Assembly: GCF_051348905.1 (NCBI RefSeq)
Contig: NC_135238.1
Coordinates: forward strand, 92,007,988 to 92,071,987
Origin: Ranitomeya variabilis
Lineage: Eukaryota; Chordata; Amphibia; Anura; Dendrobatidae
DNA length: 64,000 nucleotides
Direction of reading: 5' to 3'
Shown here: positions 12,301-23,861 of the stretch, piece by piece
Layout of the letters: the number at the start of each line of letters is the position of its first letter
How positions within the stretch are numbered: position 1 is the stretch's first letter
Notes under the pieces: model-generated
Told to the model about the DNA's origin: nothing
The model's input: only the letters and a program-made list of their open reading frames with translations
The model's database searches: none
Position numbers and translations under genes: made by a program

Positions 12301-13683
12301 ATGACACACATCATAAATGTTGATCTCCTCATCATATTGGTGCAAGAAAGGCCTGTTATCTGGGATCAGAGGGATCCCAACTATGCCAACAGGGCCCAAA
12401 AAGAGGCAGCATGGAGGAGTGTGTGTGGGTCCCTCTTCCCACATTATGAGCAGCAGCCACATGAGGCACAGCGACAAATAAGTAAGTACACTCATGTTTG
12501 AAATTTAATGTTCTTGTTAAACAGCAGGACCTTACTACTTTGAATTTGTAAACATGAATTTATTAATGAATACAGAAATTAATTGAAAGCACACCAGTAC
12601 GTACATGGTGTTGGACACGATAAACGGATTTCAATAATGTTTTTAACAGATGTCCCTTAATAACAATGTTTTCCAGTAATTGTTCTTTCTGGGATAGAGG
12701 GTAGCGGACTCTGTCCTTGTGGCCTTACTTTAGAATTGTCTTATGTTTTCAAATTAACTAATAAATGTATTCTACAAATGCATATTCCTATGCTACACTA
12801 AAATATGTGTAGTCAATTACACCTTGTGTGACCACTCTGCATAATGGGCTAATCAATGTGTGTAATATTTGTTGTTTCAGTGGGTGATGTTACAACCAGA
12901 TGGCGGAGCATCCGCGACCAATATAGGAGGGAGAGGCAACAGCAGGAGAGGAGTGGGGCAGGTGCACCTACAAAGAAAAAAATATATATATATTTTGACA
13001 GGCTCACTTTTTTGAACCCCAGCATGGACCTCAGGCCGTAAGTACAAACATCACAACACATTTTTTTTTTTTTGTTTTAAAATTTTTAAAACATAAACAT
13101 TTGTACTCCAAAATTTTTTTATTTACAGAGCACAGTCCAACCTCACTGACAGGGAGACAGGTTCTGACTCCGAATTGGTCATAGACCCAGTTGGTGAAGG
13201 AGAAGAGGTGGCTGGTCCATCTTCTGCTCCCTCAGGCTCCATCCCTCCAGGATCCTCCTCATCTGGTCAGCCAGCTCCAGCAGAGCCAGAACAACAGCAA
13301 GAGGCCCCACAGTTGTCATCTGCAGCAGCAGCAGCAGCACCACCACCACCACCTAGCCAGGATGACCCTGGAAACAGCAGCAGCCCTACTGTTGCCCTGG
13401 AGCGCTCACCACAGGCTGCAGTCTTTTCACAGCGTGCTCGCCGCAGGAGAGAGCTCCTCCAAAGCAGGAGAAACGTTGATGCTGGGGTGATGAACTATCT
13501 GGCAAGGGTTCGTGAGGATGAAGGGGAGGAGGGCTTTACAAGGAGCCTTGCCCGGTATTTAAGGCCCATAGAGCGTGAGTTGAGGCTTCGTGTGAGAGGG
13601 TGCTTTCAGATCCTTATTAATGCATGCACCCCCCCAAATAACCCATACCAACTTATGGAGATTATTGAACAGTGGCAGATGTC
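12301..13683 (+). pseudogene. Harbinger MADF/Myb-like protein, exons 1-3 (split by gypsy-2)
   Basis: The DNA-binding partner gene of the Harbinger transposon. In this superfamily the Myb/MADF protein binds the transposase and helps bring it to the nucleus and to transposon ends (family knowledge). Three exons can be read. Exon 1 is 12301-12481 (ATG THIINVDLLI, with the gtaagt donor at 12482). Exon 2 is 12881-13037 (preceded by tttcag, donor gtaagt). Exon 3 starts at 13129 (preceded by atttacag) and runs to the gypsy-2 insertion. Exons 1 and 2 make one MADF domain, from ERPVIWDQRDPNYANRAQKE through TRWRSIRDQYRRE to FLNPSMDLRP. Exon 3 is a Ser/Pro/Gln-rich linker with a QQQ/AAA/PPP stretch and a conserved segment ending EIIEQWQMS. 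Splice phases agree across both introns. The gene resumes at 19403. Confidence 0.85.
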
Positions 13684-14448
13684 TGTTATGAACTGGTGGC
13701 CTAGGAGCAGCATGGAAGACCTCTGGAGAAGGTGGCCTCTATACTGACCGCAGACCCTGAACTTAACACCGCAACTAGAAGTAGCCATGGGATGTTCCTG
13801 TCACTCCCTAGACACCTCATCACAGCCTGAGGACTAATTACCCCTAAAGAAAGAAATGGGAAAACTATTTTGCCTCAGAGAAAATCCCCAAAGGATAGAC
13901 AGCCCCCCACAAATATTGACTGTGAGAGGAGAGGGAAATTACATACGCAGACTGAAAACAGAATTTAGCAAAGGAGGCCATGCTAGCTAAAAAGAAAAGA
14001 CAGGACAGAGTACTGTGTGGTCAGTATTAAAATGCTACAAATATCCACCACAGAGAATACAAAAATCTCCACACCTAACTAAAGGCATGGAGGGTAACTC
14101 TGCATCTCCAGAGCTTCCAGCTTGGCTGAATAAATCCTTACACAGACAAAACTGGACAAGAAAAAACATAGAAATGCACTGAGCTATAAGGTCCACAGCA
14201 AGTGGACTGCAAAAACAAAGCCAGGACTTATCTTTGATGACTTGGACAGTCTAGCAGGAGAAACCAAGCAGAGATGTGAATCCTCCTGGAAACAATGGAC
14301 AACTGGCACTGACTAAAGAATCTAGCCAGAATAAATAGCCCAGTCAGAATTGGTAGTAAGTGAAAGCACCTGATGACTGCTGAGATCCAAAGGAGCAGCA
14401 GTACCACTTACAACCACCGGAGGGAGCCCAAGAGCAGAATTCACAACA
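13684..14448 (-). repeat. gypsy-2 3' LTR
   Basis: A 765-bp direct repeat of 18637-19396. It is the 3' LTR because the element reads on the minus strand. It abuts the gatgtc target duplication. Confidence 0.93.
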
Positions 14449-14459
14449 GTACCCCCCCC

Positions 14460-17400
14460 TTGAGGAGGGGTCACCGAACCCTCACCAGAGCCCCCAGGCC
14501 GATCAGGACGAGCCAAACGAAAAGCACGAACCAAATCGTCAGCATAAACATCGGAGGCAGCAACCCAAGAATTATCCTCCTGGCCATAACCCTTCCACTT
14601 GACAAGATACTGAAGCCTCCGCCTCGAAAAATGAGAATCCAAAATCTTCTCAACCACATATTCCAACTCCCCATCAACCAACACCGGTGCAGGAGGATCA
14701 ACAGAGGGAACAACGGCCACCACATATTTCCGCAACAAAGATCTATGGAAAACATTATGGATGGAAAAGGAGGCTGGAAGGGCCAAACGAAAAGACACTG
14801 GATTAATAATCTCAGAAATATTATAGGGACCAATAATGCGAGGTTTGAACTTAGGGGAAGAGATCTTCATAGGAACATGACGGGAAGACAACCAGACCAA
14901 ATCCCCAACCTGAAGCCGGGAACCAACACCCCGACGATGGTTAGTAAAACGCTGAGCCTTCTCCTGAGACAACACCAAATTGTCCACCACATGGGTCCAA
15001 ATCTGCTGCAACCTGTCAACCACAGAATCCGCACCAGGACAGTCCGAAGGCTCAACCTGCCCAGAAGAAAAACAAGGATGAAAACCAGAATTGCAAAAAA
15101 AAGGCGAAACCAAAGTAGCCGAACTAGCCCGATTATCAAGGGCAAACTCAGCCAATGGCAAAAAGGTCACCCAATCATCCTGATCAGCAGACAAAAAGCA
15201 TCTCAAATAAGTCTCCAAGGTCTGATTAGTTCGCTCGGTCTGGCCATTTGTCTGAGGATGAAATGCGGAAGAAAAAGACAAATCAATGCCCAGCCTAGCA
15301 CAAAAGGCCAAAACCTAGAAACAAACTGGGAACCTCTGTCAGACACAATATTCTCAGGAATGCCATGCAAATGAACCACATGCTGAATAAACAGCGGAAC
15401 CAAATCAGAAGAGGAAGGCAACTTAGGCAAGGGTACCAAATGAACTATCTTAGAAAACCGATCACAAACCACCCAGATAGCAGACACCTTCTGGGAAACC
15501 AGAAGATCAGAAATAAAATCCATAGAAATATGCGTCCAAGGCCTCTCAGGGACCGGCAAAGGCAAAAGCAACCCACTAGTGCGGGAACAGCAGGACTTGG
15601 CCCACGCACAAGTCCCACAGGACTGCACAAAAGAAAGCACATCCCGTGACAAAGAAGGCCACCAAAAGGACCTACCAACCAAGTCTCTGGTACCAAAAAT
15701 CCCAGGATGTCCAGCCAACACAGAACAATGAACTTCAGAAATCACCTTACTAGTCCATCTATCAGGAACAAACAGTTTCCCCGCTGGACAGCAGTCAGGT
15801 TTATCAGCCTGAAATTCCTGAAGAACCCGTCGTAAATCAGGGGAGATGGCAGAAAGAATCACCCCTTCTTTCAGAATGCCGACCGGCTCAAGGACCCCAG
15901 GAGAATCAGGCAAAAAGCTCCTAGAGAGGGCATCAGCCTTAACATTCTTAGAACCCGGAAGATACGAAACCACAAAATCAAAACAGGAGAAAAACAGGGA
16001 CCAACGAGTCTGTCTAGGATTCAGCCGCTTGGCAGACTCGAGGTAAATCAGATTCTTATGATCGGTCAGGACCACAACACGGTGCTTGGCCCCCTCAAGC
16101 CAATGTCGCCACTCCTCAAATGCCCACTTCATAGCCAACAATTCCCGATTGCCGACATAATTGTGTTCCGCAGGCGAAAACTTTCAGGAAAAGAAGGCAC
16201 ATGGTTTCATCAAGGAACCATCAGAATGTCTCTGAGACAAAACGGCCCCTGCCCCAATCTCAGAAGCGTCAACCTCAACCTGCAAAGGAAGAGAAACGTC
16301 CGGCTGATGCAACACAGGGGCAGAAGTAAATCGGCGTTTAAGTTCCTGAAAGGCAGAAACAGCCACAGAGGACCAATTCGTTACATCAGCACCTTTCTTC
16401 GTCAAATCGGTCAGGGGTTTAACCACACTGGAGAAGTTGGCAATGAAACGGCGATAAAAATTAGCAAAACCCAAAAATTTCTGGAGACTCTTCACAGATG
16501 TGGGTTGAATCCAATCATGAATGGCCTGAACCTTAACCGGATCCATTTCTATAGACGAGGGAGAAAAAATGAAACCCAAAAAAGAAACCTTCTGCACTCC
16601 AAAGAGGCACTTAGACCCCTTCACAAATAAAGCATTATCACGAAGGATCTGAAATACCATCCTGACCTGTTTCACATGAGACTCCCAATCATCGGAAAAA
16701 ATCAAAATATCATCCAAATATACAGTCATGAATTTATCAAGATAATTGCGGAAGATATCATGCATGAAGGACTGAAACACCGATCGAGCATTAGAGAGCC
16801 CGAATGGCATCACAAGGTATTCAAAATGGCCTTCGGGCATATTAAACGCAGTTTTCCATTCGTCACCCTGTTTAATACGAACAAGATTATATGCCCCTCG
16901 AAGGTCAATCTTAGTAAACCAACTAGCCCCCTTGATCCTAGCAAACAAATCAGAAAGCAAAGGCAAAGGGTATTGAAATTTGACCGTGATCTTATTCAAG
17001 AGGCGATAAGCAATACAGGGTCTCAAGGAGCCATCCTTCTTGGCAACAAAAAAGAAACCCGCTACCAAAGGTGAAGAAGATGGCCGAATATGCCCTTTCT
17101 CCAAGGACTCCTTAACATAACTCCACAAGGCGGTATGTTCTGGCACAGACAGGTTGAAGAGTCGGCCCTTAGGGAACTTACAGCCTGGAATCAAGTCAAT
17201 AGCACAATCACAGTCCCTATGCGGCGGAAGGGAGCTGGATTTGGGCTCATCAAATACATCCTGGAAATCTGACAAAAACTCAGGAATTTCAGAAGAGGGG
17301 GAAGAGGAAATTGACATCAAAGGAACGTCATTATGAACCCCCTGACAACCCCAACTAGTCACAGACATAGATTTCCAATCCAGCACCGGGTTATGTACCT

Positions 17401-18502
17401 GTAACCATGGAAAACCCAGTACAATAGAATCATGCAAATTATGCAACACCAGAAAACGACAATCTTCCTGATGTGCTGGCGCCATGCACATAGTCAGCTG
17501 TGTCCAGAACTGAGGTTTATTTTTAGCCAAAGGTGTAGCATCAATGCCCCTTAAAGGAATAGGATTCTGCAAAGGCTGCAATGGGAAACCACAACGCTTG
17601 GCAAGTTCTAAATCCATCAAGTACAAAGCGGCGCCTGAATCCACAAATGCCATGACAGAAAATGACGACAATGAGCAGATCAAGGTCACAGACAACAGGA
17701 ATTTAGGCTGTACAGTACTGATGGTAACAGAGCTAGCGAGTCTCTTTGTATGCTTAGGACAATCAGAAATAACATGAGCAGAATCGCCGCAGTAAAAACA
17801 CAACCTATTCTGACGTCTGAATCTTTGTCGTTCAGCTCTGGACAAAATCCTATCACACTGCATAGGCTCAGGACTCCGCTCAGGTGACAATGCCATCGTG
17901 TGCACAACTCTGTGCTCACACAAGCGCCGATCAATCTGAATGGCCAGAGACATAGAATCACTCAGACGAGCAGGTGTGGGGAACCCCACCATAGCATCTT
18001 TAACGGATTCAGAAAGACCCTTTCTGAAAATTGCCGCCAAAGCATCCTCATTCCATTTCGTGAGCACAGACCATTTTCTAAATTTCTGGCAGTATAATTC
18101 TGCCACTTCTTGACCCTGACACAGGGTCAACAAGGTTTTTTCTGCATGATCCACTGAATTAGGTTCATCATACAATAACCCTAGCGCCTGAAAAAAGGTG
18201 TCAACATTAAGCAAGGCCGGATTCCCAGATTCCAGGGCAAATGCCCAATCCTGAGGATCACCACGCAGCAAAGAGATGACAATTTTAACTTGCTGAATGG
18301 GATCACCAGAGGAACGAGGTTTCAGAGCAAAAAACAGTTTGCAGTTATTTTTAAAGCTCAAAAACTTGGACCTGTCCCCAAAAAACTAATCAGGAATTGG
18401 AATTCTAGGCTCCAAAACAGGAGTCTGGACAATATAATCGGAAATACCCTGTACTCTTGCAGCAAGTTGATCCACACGAGAAGCCAGTCCCTGAATATCC
18501 AT
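14460..18502 (-). pseudogene. gypsy-2 gag-pol region (fossil)
   Basis: The gag-pol region of gypsy-2, minus strand. Parts in order from the right: gag with a CCHC knuckle near 17790, protease near 17650, reverse transcriptase with the YLDD box near 16720, RNase H from about 16270, integrase from about 15730 to 15240, and a chromodomain near 14560-14680. It is broken, with about three breaks. Long open frames on the opposite strand here are shadows of this conserved gene. Confidence 0.9.
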
Positions 18503-18636
18503 GCCCGCGCCAAACTCCGGAACCACCCAGAGATTAAGAAGGAAGAGAAGACAAAATAGACTACAGAAAAAAAATGGCTCAGCACTTTTCTTCCCTTCTT
18601 TTGAGATGCATTTAACTCTTTGTTGGCCAGTTGTAC

Positions 18637-19396
18637 TGTTATGAACTGGTGGCTTAGGAGCAGCATGGACGAGCTCTGGAGAAGGTGGCCTCTATACTGA
18701 CCGCAGACCCTGAACTTAACACCGTAACTAGAAGTAGCTGTGAGATGTTCCTGTCACTCCCTAGACACCTCGTCACAGCTTGAGGACTAATTACCCCTAA
18801 AGAAACGGGAAAACTATTTTCCTCAGAGAAAATCCCCAAAGGATAGACAGCCCCCCACAAATATTGACTGTGAGAGGAGAGGGAAATTACATACGCAGAC
18901 TGAAAACAGAATTTAGCAAAGGAGGCCACGCTAGCTAAAAAGAAAAGACAGGACAGAGTACTGTGCGGTCAGTATTAAAATGCTACAAATATCCACCACA
19001 GAGAATACAAAAATCTCCACACCTAACTAAAGGCATGGAGGGTAACTCTGCATCTCCAGAGCTTCCAGCTTGGCTGAATAAATCCTTACACAGACAAAGC
19101 TGGACAAGAAAAAACATAGAAATGCACTGAGCTATAAGGTCCACAGCAAGTGGACTGCAAAGACAAAGCCAGGACTTATCTTTGATGACTTGGACAGTCT
19201 AGCAGGAGAAACCAAGCAGAGATGTGAATCCTCCTGGAAACAATGGACAACTGGCACTGACTAAAGAATCTAGCCAGAATAAATAGCCCAGTCAGAATTG
19301 GTAGTAAGTGAAAGCACCTGATGACTGCTGAGATCCAAAGGAGCAGCAGTACCACTTACAACCACCGGAGGGAGCCCAAGAGCAGAATTCACAACA
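18637..19396 (-). repeat. gypsy-2 5' LTR
   Basis: A 760-bp copy of 13684-14448. The 6 bases following it (gatgtc) repeat those before 13684. Confidence 0.93.
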
Positions 19397-19402
19397 GATG
19401 TC

Positions 19403-19839
19403 ACCTCAAAATATCCTGCGGCCTCAGAGATTACAAGGCATGCATGCTCATCAGGGATCTGAAGCACCCCCTCCACATCAGCCGACACCTCAACCCCAAC
19501 CCACCATGGCAACCTCAGTACCATATGGCCGGATATCGTCAACCATCCCAATATGCCCACTTGTCCACACCCAGTGCTGGAGGCTGGTCCCAACCTGGGT
19601 TTGGACAATATGGCCATTTTGGTTTGAGGTATGATTCCAGGCCATATGGTCAGCAACATCAGGGGTTACCTTAAAATCCTTACCAAAATATGCCAACTGC
19701 CCAGCATCATACCATGCATAATGTTCCTACAGCCACTACCACATCCTCACAGGGTGCAGGACAATTGGGCCTACAAAGGCCATCTGATGAGGACCCTGAG
19801 CAATCCACATCTCCACCACCTACCTACCAAGACTTGTGA
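19403..19839 (+). pseudogene. Harbinger MADF/Myb-like protein, C-terminal tail after gypsy-2
   Basis: Continuation of exon 3 beyond gypsy-2. The reading frame of the exon continues directly as PQNILRPQRLQGMHAHQGSE and a Pro/Gln-rich tail. Around 19490-19520 the plausible frame changes: PSAGGWSQPGFGQYGHFG and later SPPPTYQDL lie in another frame. A TAA at 19672-19674 also interrupts that frame. The natural end is the TGA at 19837-19839. With the three exons the coding length is 1330 nt, one over a multiple of three, which fits a single net frame change. The tail is low-complexity and typical of these accessory proteins. Apart from the gypsy insertion, the gene therefore carries at least two defects. 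Confidence 0.75.
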
Positions 19840-20203
19840 TTTTAATTTTAATTTTAATTTTGTTTTTTAAATTTGTTTTAAATTTTTTTTTTCTTTATAC
19901 AATCTTGAGGTTGTTTGTGCTGACATAGCACTTTGTAATGCTGCTGATGTTGTATGTTTATATTGCCACAAAAAAATGTGTCCAGAAAAAATATTTAACA
20001 AAAAAGGTTATGACAAAACAATAACCACCCCAAAATTTTTCAGTTAAGTAAAAAGTAATTTTCTAAAAATCAACATCTGGTTGTGGACAATTCATTATTA
20101 CATCACACACACATGATAGGCTCATAACCATATGTAAATTAATGAAATACAACAGACAGATTTTTTTTTAAATGGTAATCAAAATCTTTGAAAATATACA
20201 AAA
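19840..20203. other. Harbinger intergenic spacer between convergent genes
   Basis: AT-rich DNA between the end of the MADF gene and the end of the transposase gene. It contains a short ATTTTA run right after the MADF stop and many poly-A/T stretches. No further gene is seen. Confidence 0.6.
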
Positions 20204-21700
20204 TTAAACATACCAAATTGCATATTCTTGCCAGGGAGTAGCACCTTGAGGACTCAAAAAATAATTGGTGAATACATCCCGAACTTTGAGGCCAGAAAGG
20301 GGACGACGCGGAGGAGGGACATATGGGGTAGGCCTAATAACATTGTTCATGAGGTGATCATCAATATTAGGTGAGGAACAATCATTTATGCGGGTAAAAT
20401 TATGTAAAATAACACAGGCTTTGATAACTTCATTGATTGTAGCCTCACTGAGCTGAATGGCAGACTGAAGAACCCGCCATTTGGCAACAAGAATCCCAAA
20501 GGCGCACTCCACCAGTCTCCGCGCCCTGGAAAATCTCAGATTAAAGACCCTCCGCCGGTGGTCCAGGTTGCACCTGGGATAAGGCCTCATGACATGCCTC
20601 GTCAGTTGGAAAGCCTCATCTCCAACCAAAACAAAAGGCACTGCTTCCGCATTGGATCCTGGGAGTTGTTGTGGTGGTGGGAGGTTTAACTGGTTGTCAC
20701 GTAGCCGCCGACCCATTATGGATGAATTGAAGACCCTACAGTCTCCAGTTCGCCCATAGGCCCCAATGTCTACAATTATAAACCTGTAGTTACTGTCAGC
20801 AACAGCTAACAGAACTACAGAGAAAAACTGCTTATAATTGTAGAATTGGGAATCAGAGTTCGGCGGCTTACGCACCCTAATATGTTTCCCATCCACAGCT
20901 CCAATGCAGTTAGGGAAGTCACAAGTGTTCTTGAAACCACTGGCGATTTGTAGCCAATCCTCCTGTTTGGGCTCAGGCATAACAACTTCATGAAGTTTCT
21001 CCCATATTTGGAAACAGGTTGTACGAACAATGCCTGAAATTGTCAAACGCCCAATAAGGAACTCCAAGTGTAGTCCTGCATAGGACAAGCCTGTGGACAG
21101 GAAGCTGAAAGACAAAAAAAAGGTATTAAACATGAGTCCAAAGAAAACATGAAGAAGCACAAGTGTATAGTATATTTACAAAGACATTATGTACAATATA
21201 AAAATGTACAGTTCCCATGGTTACTTTAATACAACATTAACCACAGTTTTGTTCATGTGCTTGTGCCATAATGTCAACCTAAACTTACATAAACCTACTA
21301 GAAGACAACACATAAAAAAATATATCATCAACATACAGTATGTGAGAATGTTGAATACATACCGTAAGGTTAGGAGCAGACGCTCCTCAGCAGAGATGGC
21401 TTTTCTCATCCTTGTGTCCTGATAGGTGATCCCAGGACGTAACATCTCCAACAAGATATCAAAAGTCCTGATGGTCATGCGACTATACAGGTAAAACTTG
21501 GCAGGATGTGACATCAAAGCTGAATATAGCCTCTGAAAATGTCCTTTACTCTGGCGTTGGGTCAATAGAGGATGCACCCACAATCTTCGTCTCCTCCTTC
21601 GCGGATCAACATTGACCGGATATGGCTGTCCAAAGCGACGTGACAACACCCAGTGAAGTAACACCCGCTGAGTTGTGCTTAAATACACATGGTCAGACAT
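20204..21700 (-). CDS. Harbinger DDE transposase (HARBI1-like), two exons
   Basis: The catalytic transposase of the Harbinger element; it cuts and rejoins transposon ends. Two exons are read. Exon 1 is 21700-21363, starting MSDHVYLSTTQR. Exon 2 is 21104-20204. They are joined across a 258-bp intron with gt at 21362-21361 and ag at 21106-21105. The joined frame is 413 codons including the stop (412 residues) with no interruption, a little longer than HARBI1-class proteins. Exon 1 carries the helix-rich N-terminus. Exon 2 starts FLSTGLSYAGLHLEF and holds the DDE core: AVDGKHI (first Asp), GRTGDCRVF (second Asp), GDEAF, and VECAFGILVAKW (Glu). All three acidic positions are present. An in-frame ATG 23 codons upstream (21769) exists, but MSDH fits better as the start. 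Function is inferred from the family, and present-day activity is not shown. Confidence 0.88.
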
Positions 21701-22045
21701 GTTTGTAAGGTGAAAGCAACACAGCCAAAAGAAGCTCCAGAACAAATAGGGCAGATGGGAGGGTTCCACCTGTTGTAGAGGGCTTAAATAGTGTTGTTAA
21801 TGATGATTTAAATGATTAGCAGGCCTGAAAACCGTTAAATGTCCATTTTGTGATGCTGCGTGAAAAATACGCCATACGGATCACATACGGATTACACACG
21901 CAACAGCACATGCGCAAAATACGCGACCACACCTAGGCAACGCATTAACTACGGAACTAGATTTCTGGGACATTTTGGCGTATTACATGCGTATTACGGA
22001 CGTATAATACTTCCGTATTGTCTTACGCCGAGTGTGAAGCCGGCC

Positions 22046-23300
22046 TTACTGCGCATGTCGTGTCTCCCCCTTTGATGTGGGCTCCGGCGCTGAGCCCACA
22101 TCAAAGTCGCAACATGTCAGCTGTTTTATACAGCTGACATGTGCGCGCAATAGTGGCGGGTGAAATCGCTATTCACCCGCCGCTATTAACCTGTTAAATG
22201 CTGCTGTCAAACACTGACAGCAGCATTTAACTACCGCTTCCGGCCATGCGGCCGAAAATTACCTCATCGCTGACCCCTGTCACATGATCGGGAGTCGGCG
22301 ATGTGTCAGGACAGTAACCATAGAGGTCCTTGAGACCTCTATGGTTACTGATGCCGGCCTGCTGTGAGCGCCCCCCTGTGGTCGGCGCTCACAGCACACC
22401 TGCAATTCAGCTACATAGCAGCGATCTGATGATCGCTGCTATGTAGCTGAGCCAATCGAGTTGTGCCTGCTTCTAGCCTCCTATGGAGGCTATTGAAGCA
22501 TGGCACAAGTAAAAAAAAAATGTTTTTAAAACTATGAAAAAAATATAAAAAATATAAAAGTTTAAAACACCCCCCTTTCGCCCCATCCTAAATAAAACAA
22601 TAAAAAAATCAAACTTACACGTATTTGGTATCGCTGTGTTCAAAATCGTCCGATCTATCAATAAAAAAAGCATTAACCTGATCGCTAAACAGCGTAGCGA
22701 AAAAAAAATCGAAACGCCAGAAATACGTTTTTTTGGTCACCGCGACATTGCATTAAAATGCAATAACGGACGATCAAAAGAACGTATCTGCGCAAAAGTG
22801 GTATTATTAAAAATGTCAGCTCAGCATGCAAAAAATAAGCCCTCACCCGACCCCAGATCACGAAAAATGGAGACGCTTCGGGTATCGGAAAATGGCACTT
22901 TTTTTTTTTTTAAGCAAAGTTTAGAATTTTTTTTCACCACTTGGATAAAAAAAAAAAACCTAGACATGTTAGGTGTCTATGAACTCCTAATGACCTAGAG
23001 AATCACAATGACAGGTTAGTTTTAGCATTTAGTGAACCTAGCAAAAAAGCGAAACAAAAAACAAGTGTGGGATTGCACTTTTTTTGCAATTTCACCACAC
23101 TTGGAATTTTTTTCCCGTTTTTTAGTAAAAGACATGGTAAAACCAATGGTGTCGTTCAAAAGAACAACTTGTCCCGCAAAAAATAAGCCCTCACATGACC
23201 ATATTGACGGAAAAATAAAAAGTTATGGCTCTGGGAATGAGGGAAGTGAAAAACGAAAACGCAAAAACAAAAAAGGGCCGCGACTTGAAGGTGTTAAATA
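22046..23300. repeat. hairpin-rich repeat of unknown class
   Basis: The first 450 bp is a close-packed train of about ten inverted repeats. The best is CAGCTACATAGCAGCGATC with its exact complement after a 4-base loop (22408-22449). Others are at 22070-22106, 22112-22142, 22152-22184, 22194-22230, 22264-22302, 22313-22349, 22361-22395 and 22461-22508. The remaining 800 bp is A/T-tract rich and twice contains GCAAAAAATAAGCCCTCAC (about 22828 and 23175). The short open frames are not conserved-looking. It resembles an interspersed repeat, but I cannot assign a superfamily. It separates the hAT-1 5' end from the rest of hAT-1, so it was probably inserted there. Confidence 0.65.
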
Positions 23301-23861
23301 AGCAGCAGCAGACAGTAATGAAGCTTTTGGAGGTATGCAGGGAGAGCTGTGTACTCACATACAGTGCCTGCAGGCCTTGCACTGATGTGGATATGTGCAC
23401 ATAGACTCCCCTGCCTAACTAGCGCTGCAATCTCTGGACCCTCGAATTAACCCTAAAAAGGACTGTTGGTTTCTCAGGAGTTGTGGACTGAACAGTTGAA
23501 GACCTACACTAACTATTAAAAGGATGATTCTGACCCTATCTCAGCAGCAGCTCTCCCTACACTCGCTAAATCTGGAGCAGAATGCGGCGAGCAAGGCGGC
23601 GCCAGGTCTGGTATAGTCCTGATGATGCTGTGCAGCCAGCCAATCACTGTAATACAACAACAAATGTGGCTGCGGCATGACAGTGCATGGCTGACAATCC
23701 CTGCATTGTCATTGGTGCTCTAAAGAGTGCCAGATTTGCAGGGCAGAGACAGAAGCTCCCGCTGAATAATCCTAGAAATATGAGGTGCTCTCCGAGTACA
23801 CCGAGCACAGTGATACTCAGGTGAGTACCGAGTAGTGGAGAGGACGTTCGCTCATCACTAG
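23301..23861 (-). repeat. hAT-1 5' terminal and subterminal region
   Basis: Read on the minus strand it starts CTAGTGATGAGCGAACG, followed by CTCGG/ACTCGG-rich subterminal DNA, then GTGATTGGCTGGCTGC. The order parallels the 5' end of hAT-2 (TAGTGTTGAGC, CCGATAC repeats, GTGATTGGCTGCTG). No coding region is seen. hAT transposases bind such subterminal motifs (family knowledge). Confidence 0.65.

Larger units (their letters stand above)
13684..19396 (-). mobile_element. gypsy-2: Ty3/Gypsy chromodomain LTR retrotransposon, broken
   Basis: A 5.7-kb fossil LTR element on the minus strand. LTRs are 13684-14448 (765 bp) and 18637-19396 (760 bp), with target duplication gatgtc at 13678-13683 and 19397-19402. 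The interior has gag (CCHC), protease, reverse transcriptase, RNase H, integrase and chromodomain. It is the same lineage as gypsy-1 but a distinct family, clearly diverged in LTR and gag sequence. The LTRs differ at roughly 12-15 positions (about 2%). The coding region is broken, with about three breaks. It landed in exon 3 of the Harbinger MADF gene. Confidence 0.95.
11912..22045 (-). mobile_element. PIF-Harbinger DNA transposon with gypsy-2 nested inside
   Basis: A Harbinger-type transposon whose ends form inverted repeats (GGCCGGCGTCACACT at the left; the right end read on the minus strand is GGCCGGCTTCACACT). Subterminal copies of ATACGG-like motifs lie at both ends. Flanking trinucleotides are tca (11909-11911) and tta (22046-22048), a diverged TWA-type duplication expected for this family. 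It carries the two genes typical of PIF-Harbinger elements, arranged convergently: a MADF-domain gene on the plus strand and a DDE transposase on the minus strand. Removing gypsy-2 leaves about 4.4 kb, a normal length. The transposase reads intact, but the partner gene is broken, so the copy is probably dead or dependent on relatives. Confidence 0.9.
1..23861 (-). mobile_element. hAT-1: hAT transposon, minus strand, other end outside window
   Basis: A hAT-family DNA transposon read on the minus strand. Its 5' end is placed at 23861, where the minus strand begins CTAGTGATGAGCGAACG, a hAT-type terminal sequence. The flank from 23862 on is tRNA-array spacer, matching the uninterrupted spacer near 62235. 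Going inward on the minus strand there is about 550 bp of 5' DNA, a hairpin-rich repeat with a Harbinger inside it, a 2.8-kb tandem array, then the transposase gene from 8471. The 3' end lies before base 1. Nested insertions are gypsy-1, the Harbinger with gypsy-2, and probably the hairpin-rich repeat. That the 23861 end and the gene at 8471 belong to one element is inference. It rests on the parallel layout of hAT-2 (terminal repeats, a GATTGGCTG motif, tandem array, gene). Confidence 0.6.

Noticed and set aside
12849-13061. Minus-strand frame opposite the MADF gene
   Set aside because: Shadow of exon 2 and intron 2 of the Harbinger MADF gene.
14373-15374. 333-residue plus-strand frame
   Set aside because: It is the complement of the conserved gypsy-2 integrase and chromodomain region. 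The same shadow appears opposite the other gypsy copies.
22636-23301. Small plus-strand frames (120 and 89 residues) in the hairpin-rich repeat
   Set aside because: Lys/Asn-rich translation of A-tract DNA with no conserved motif.
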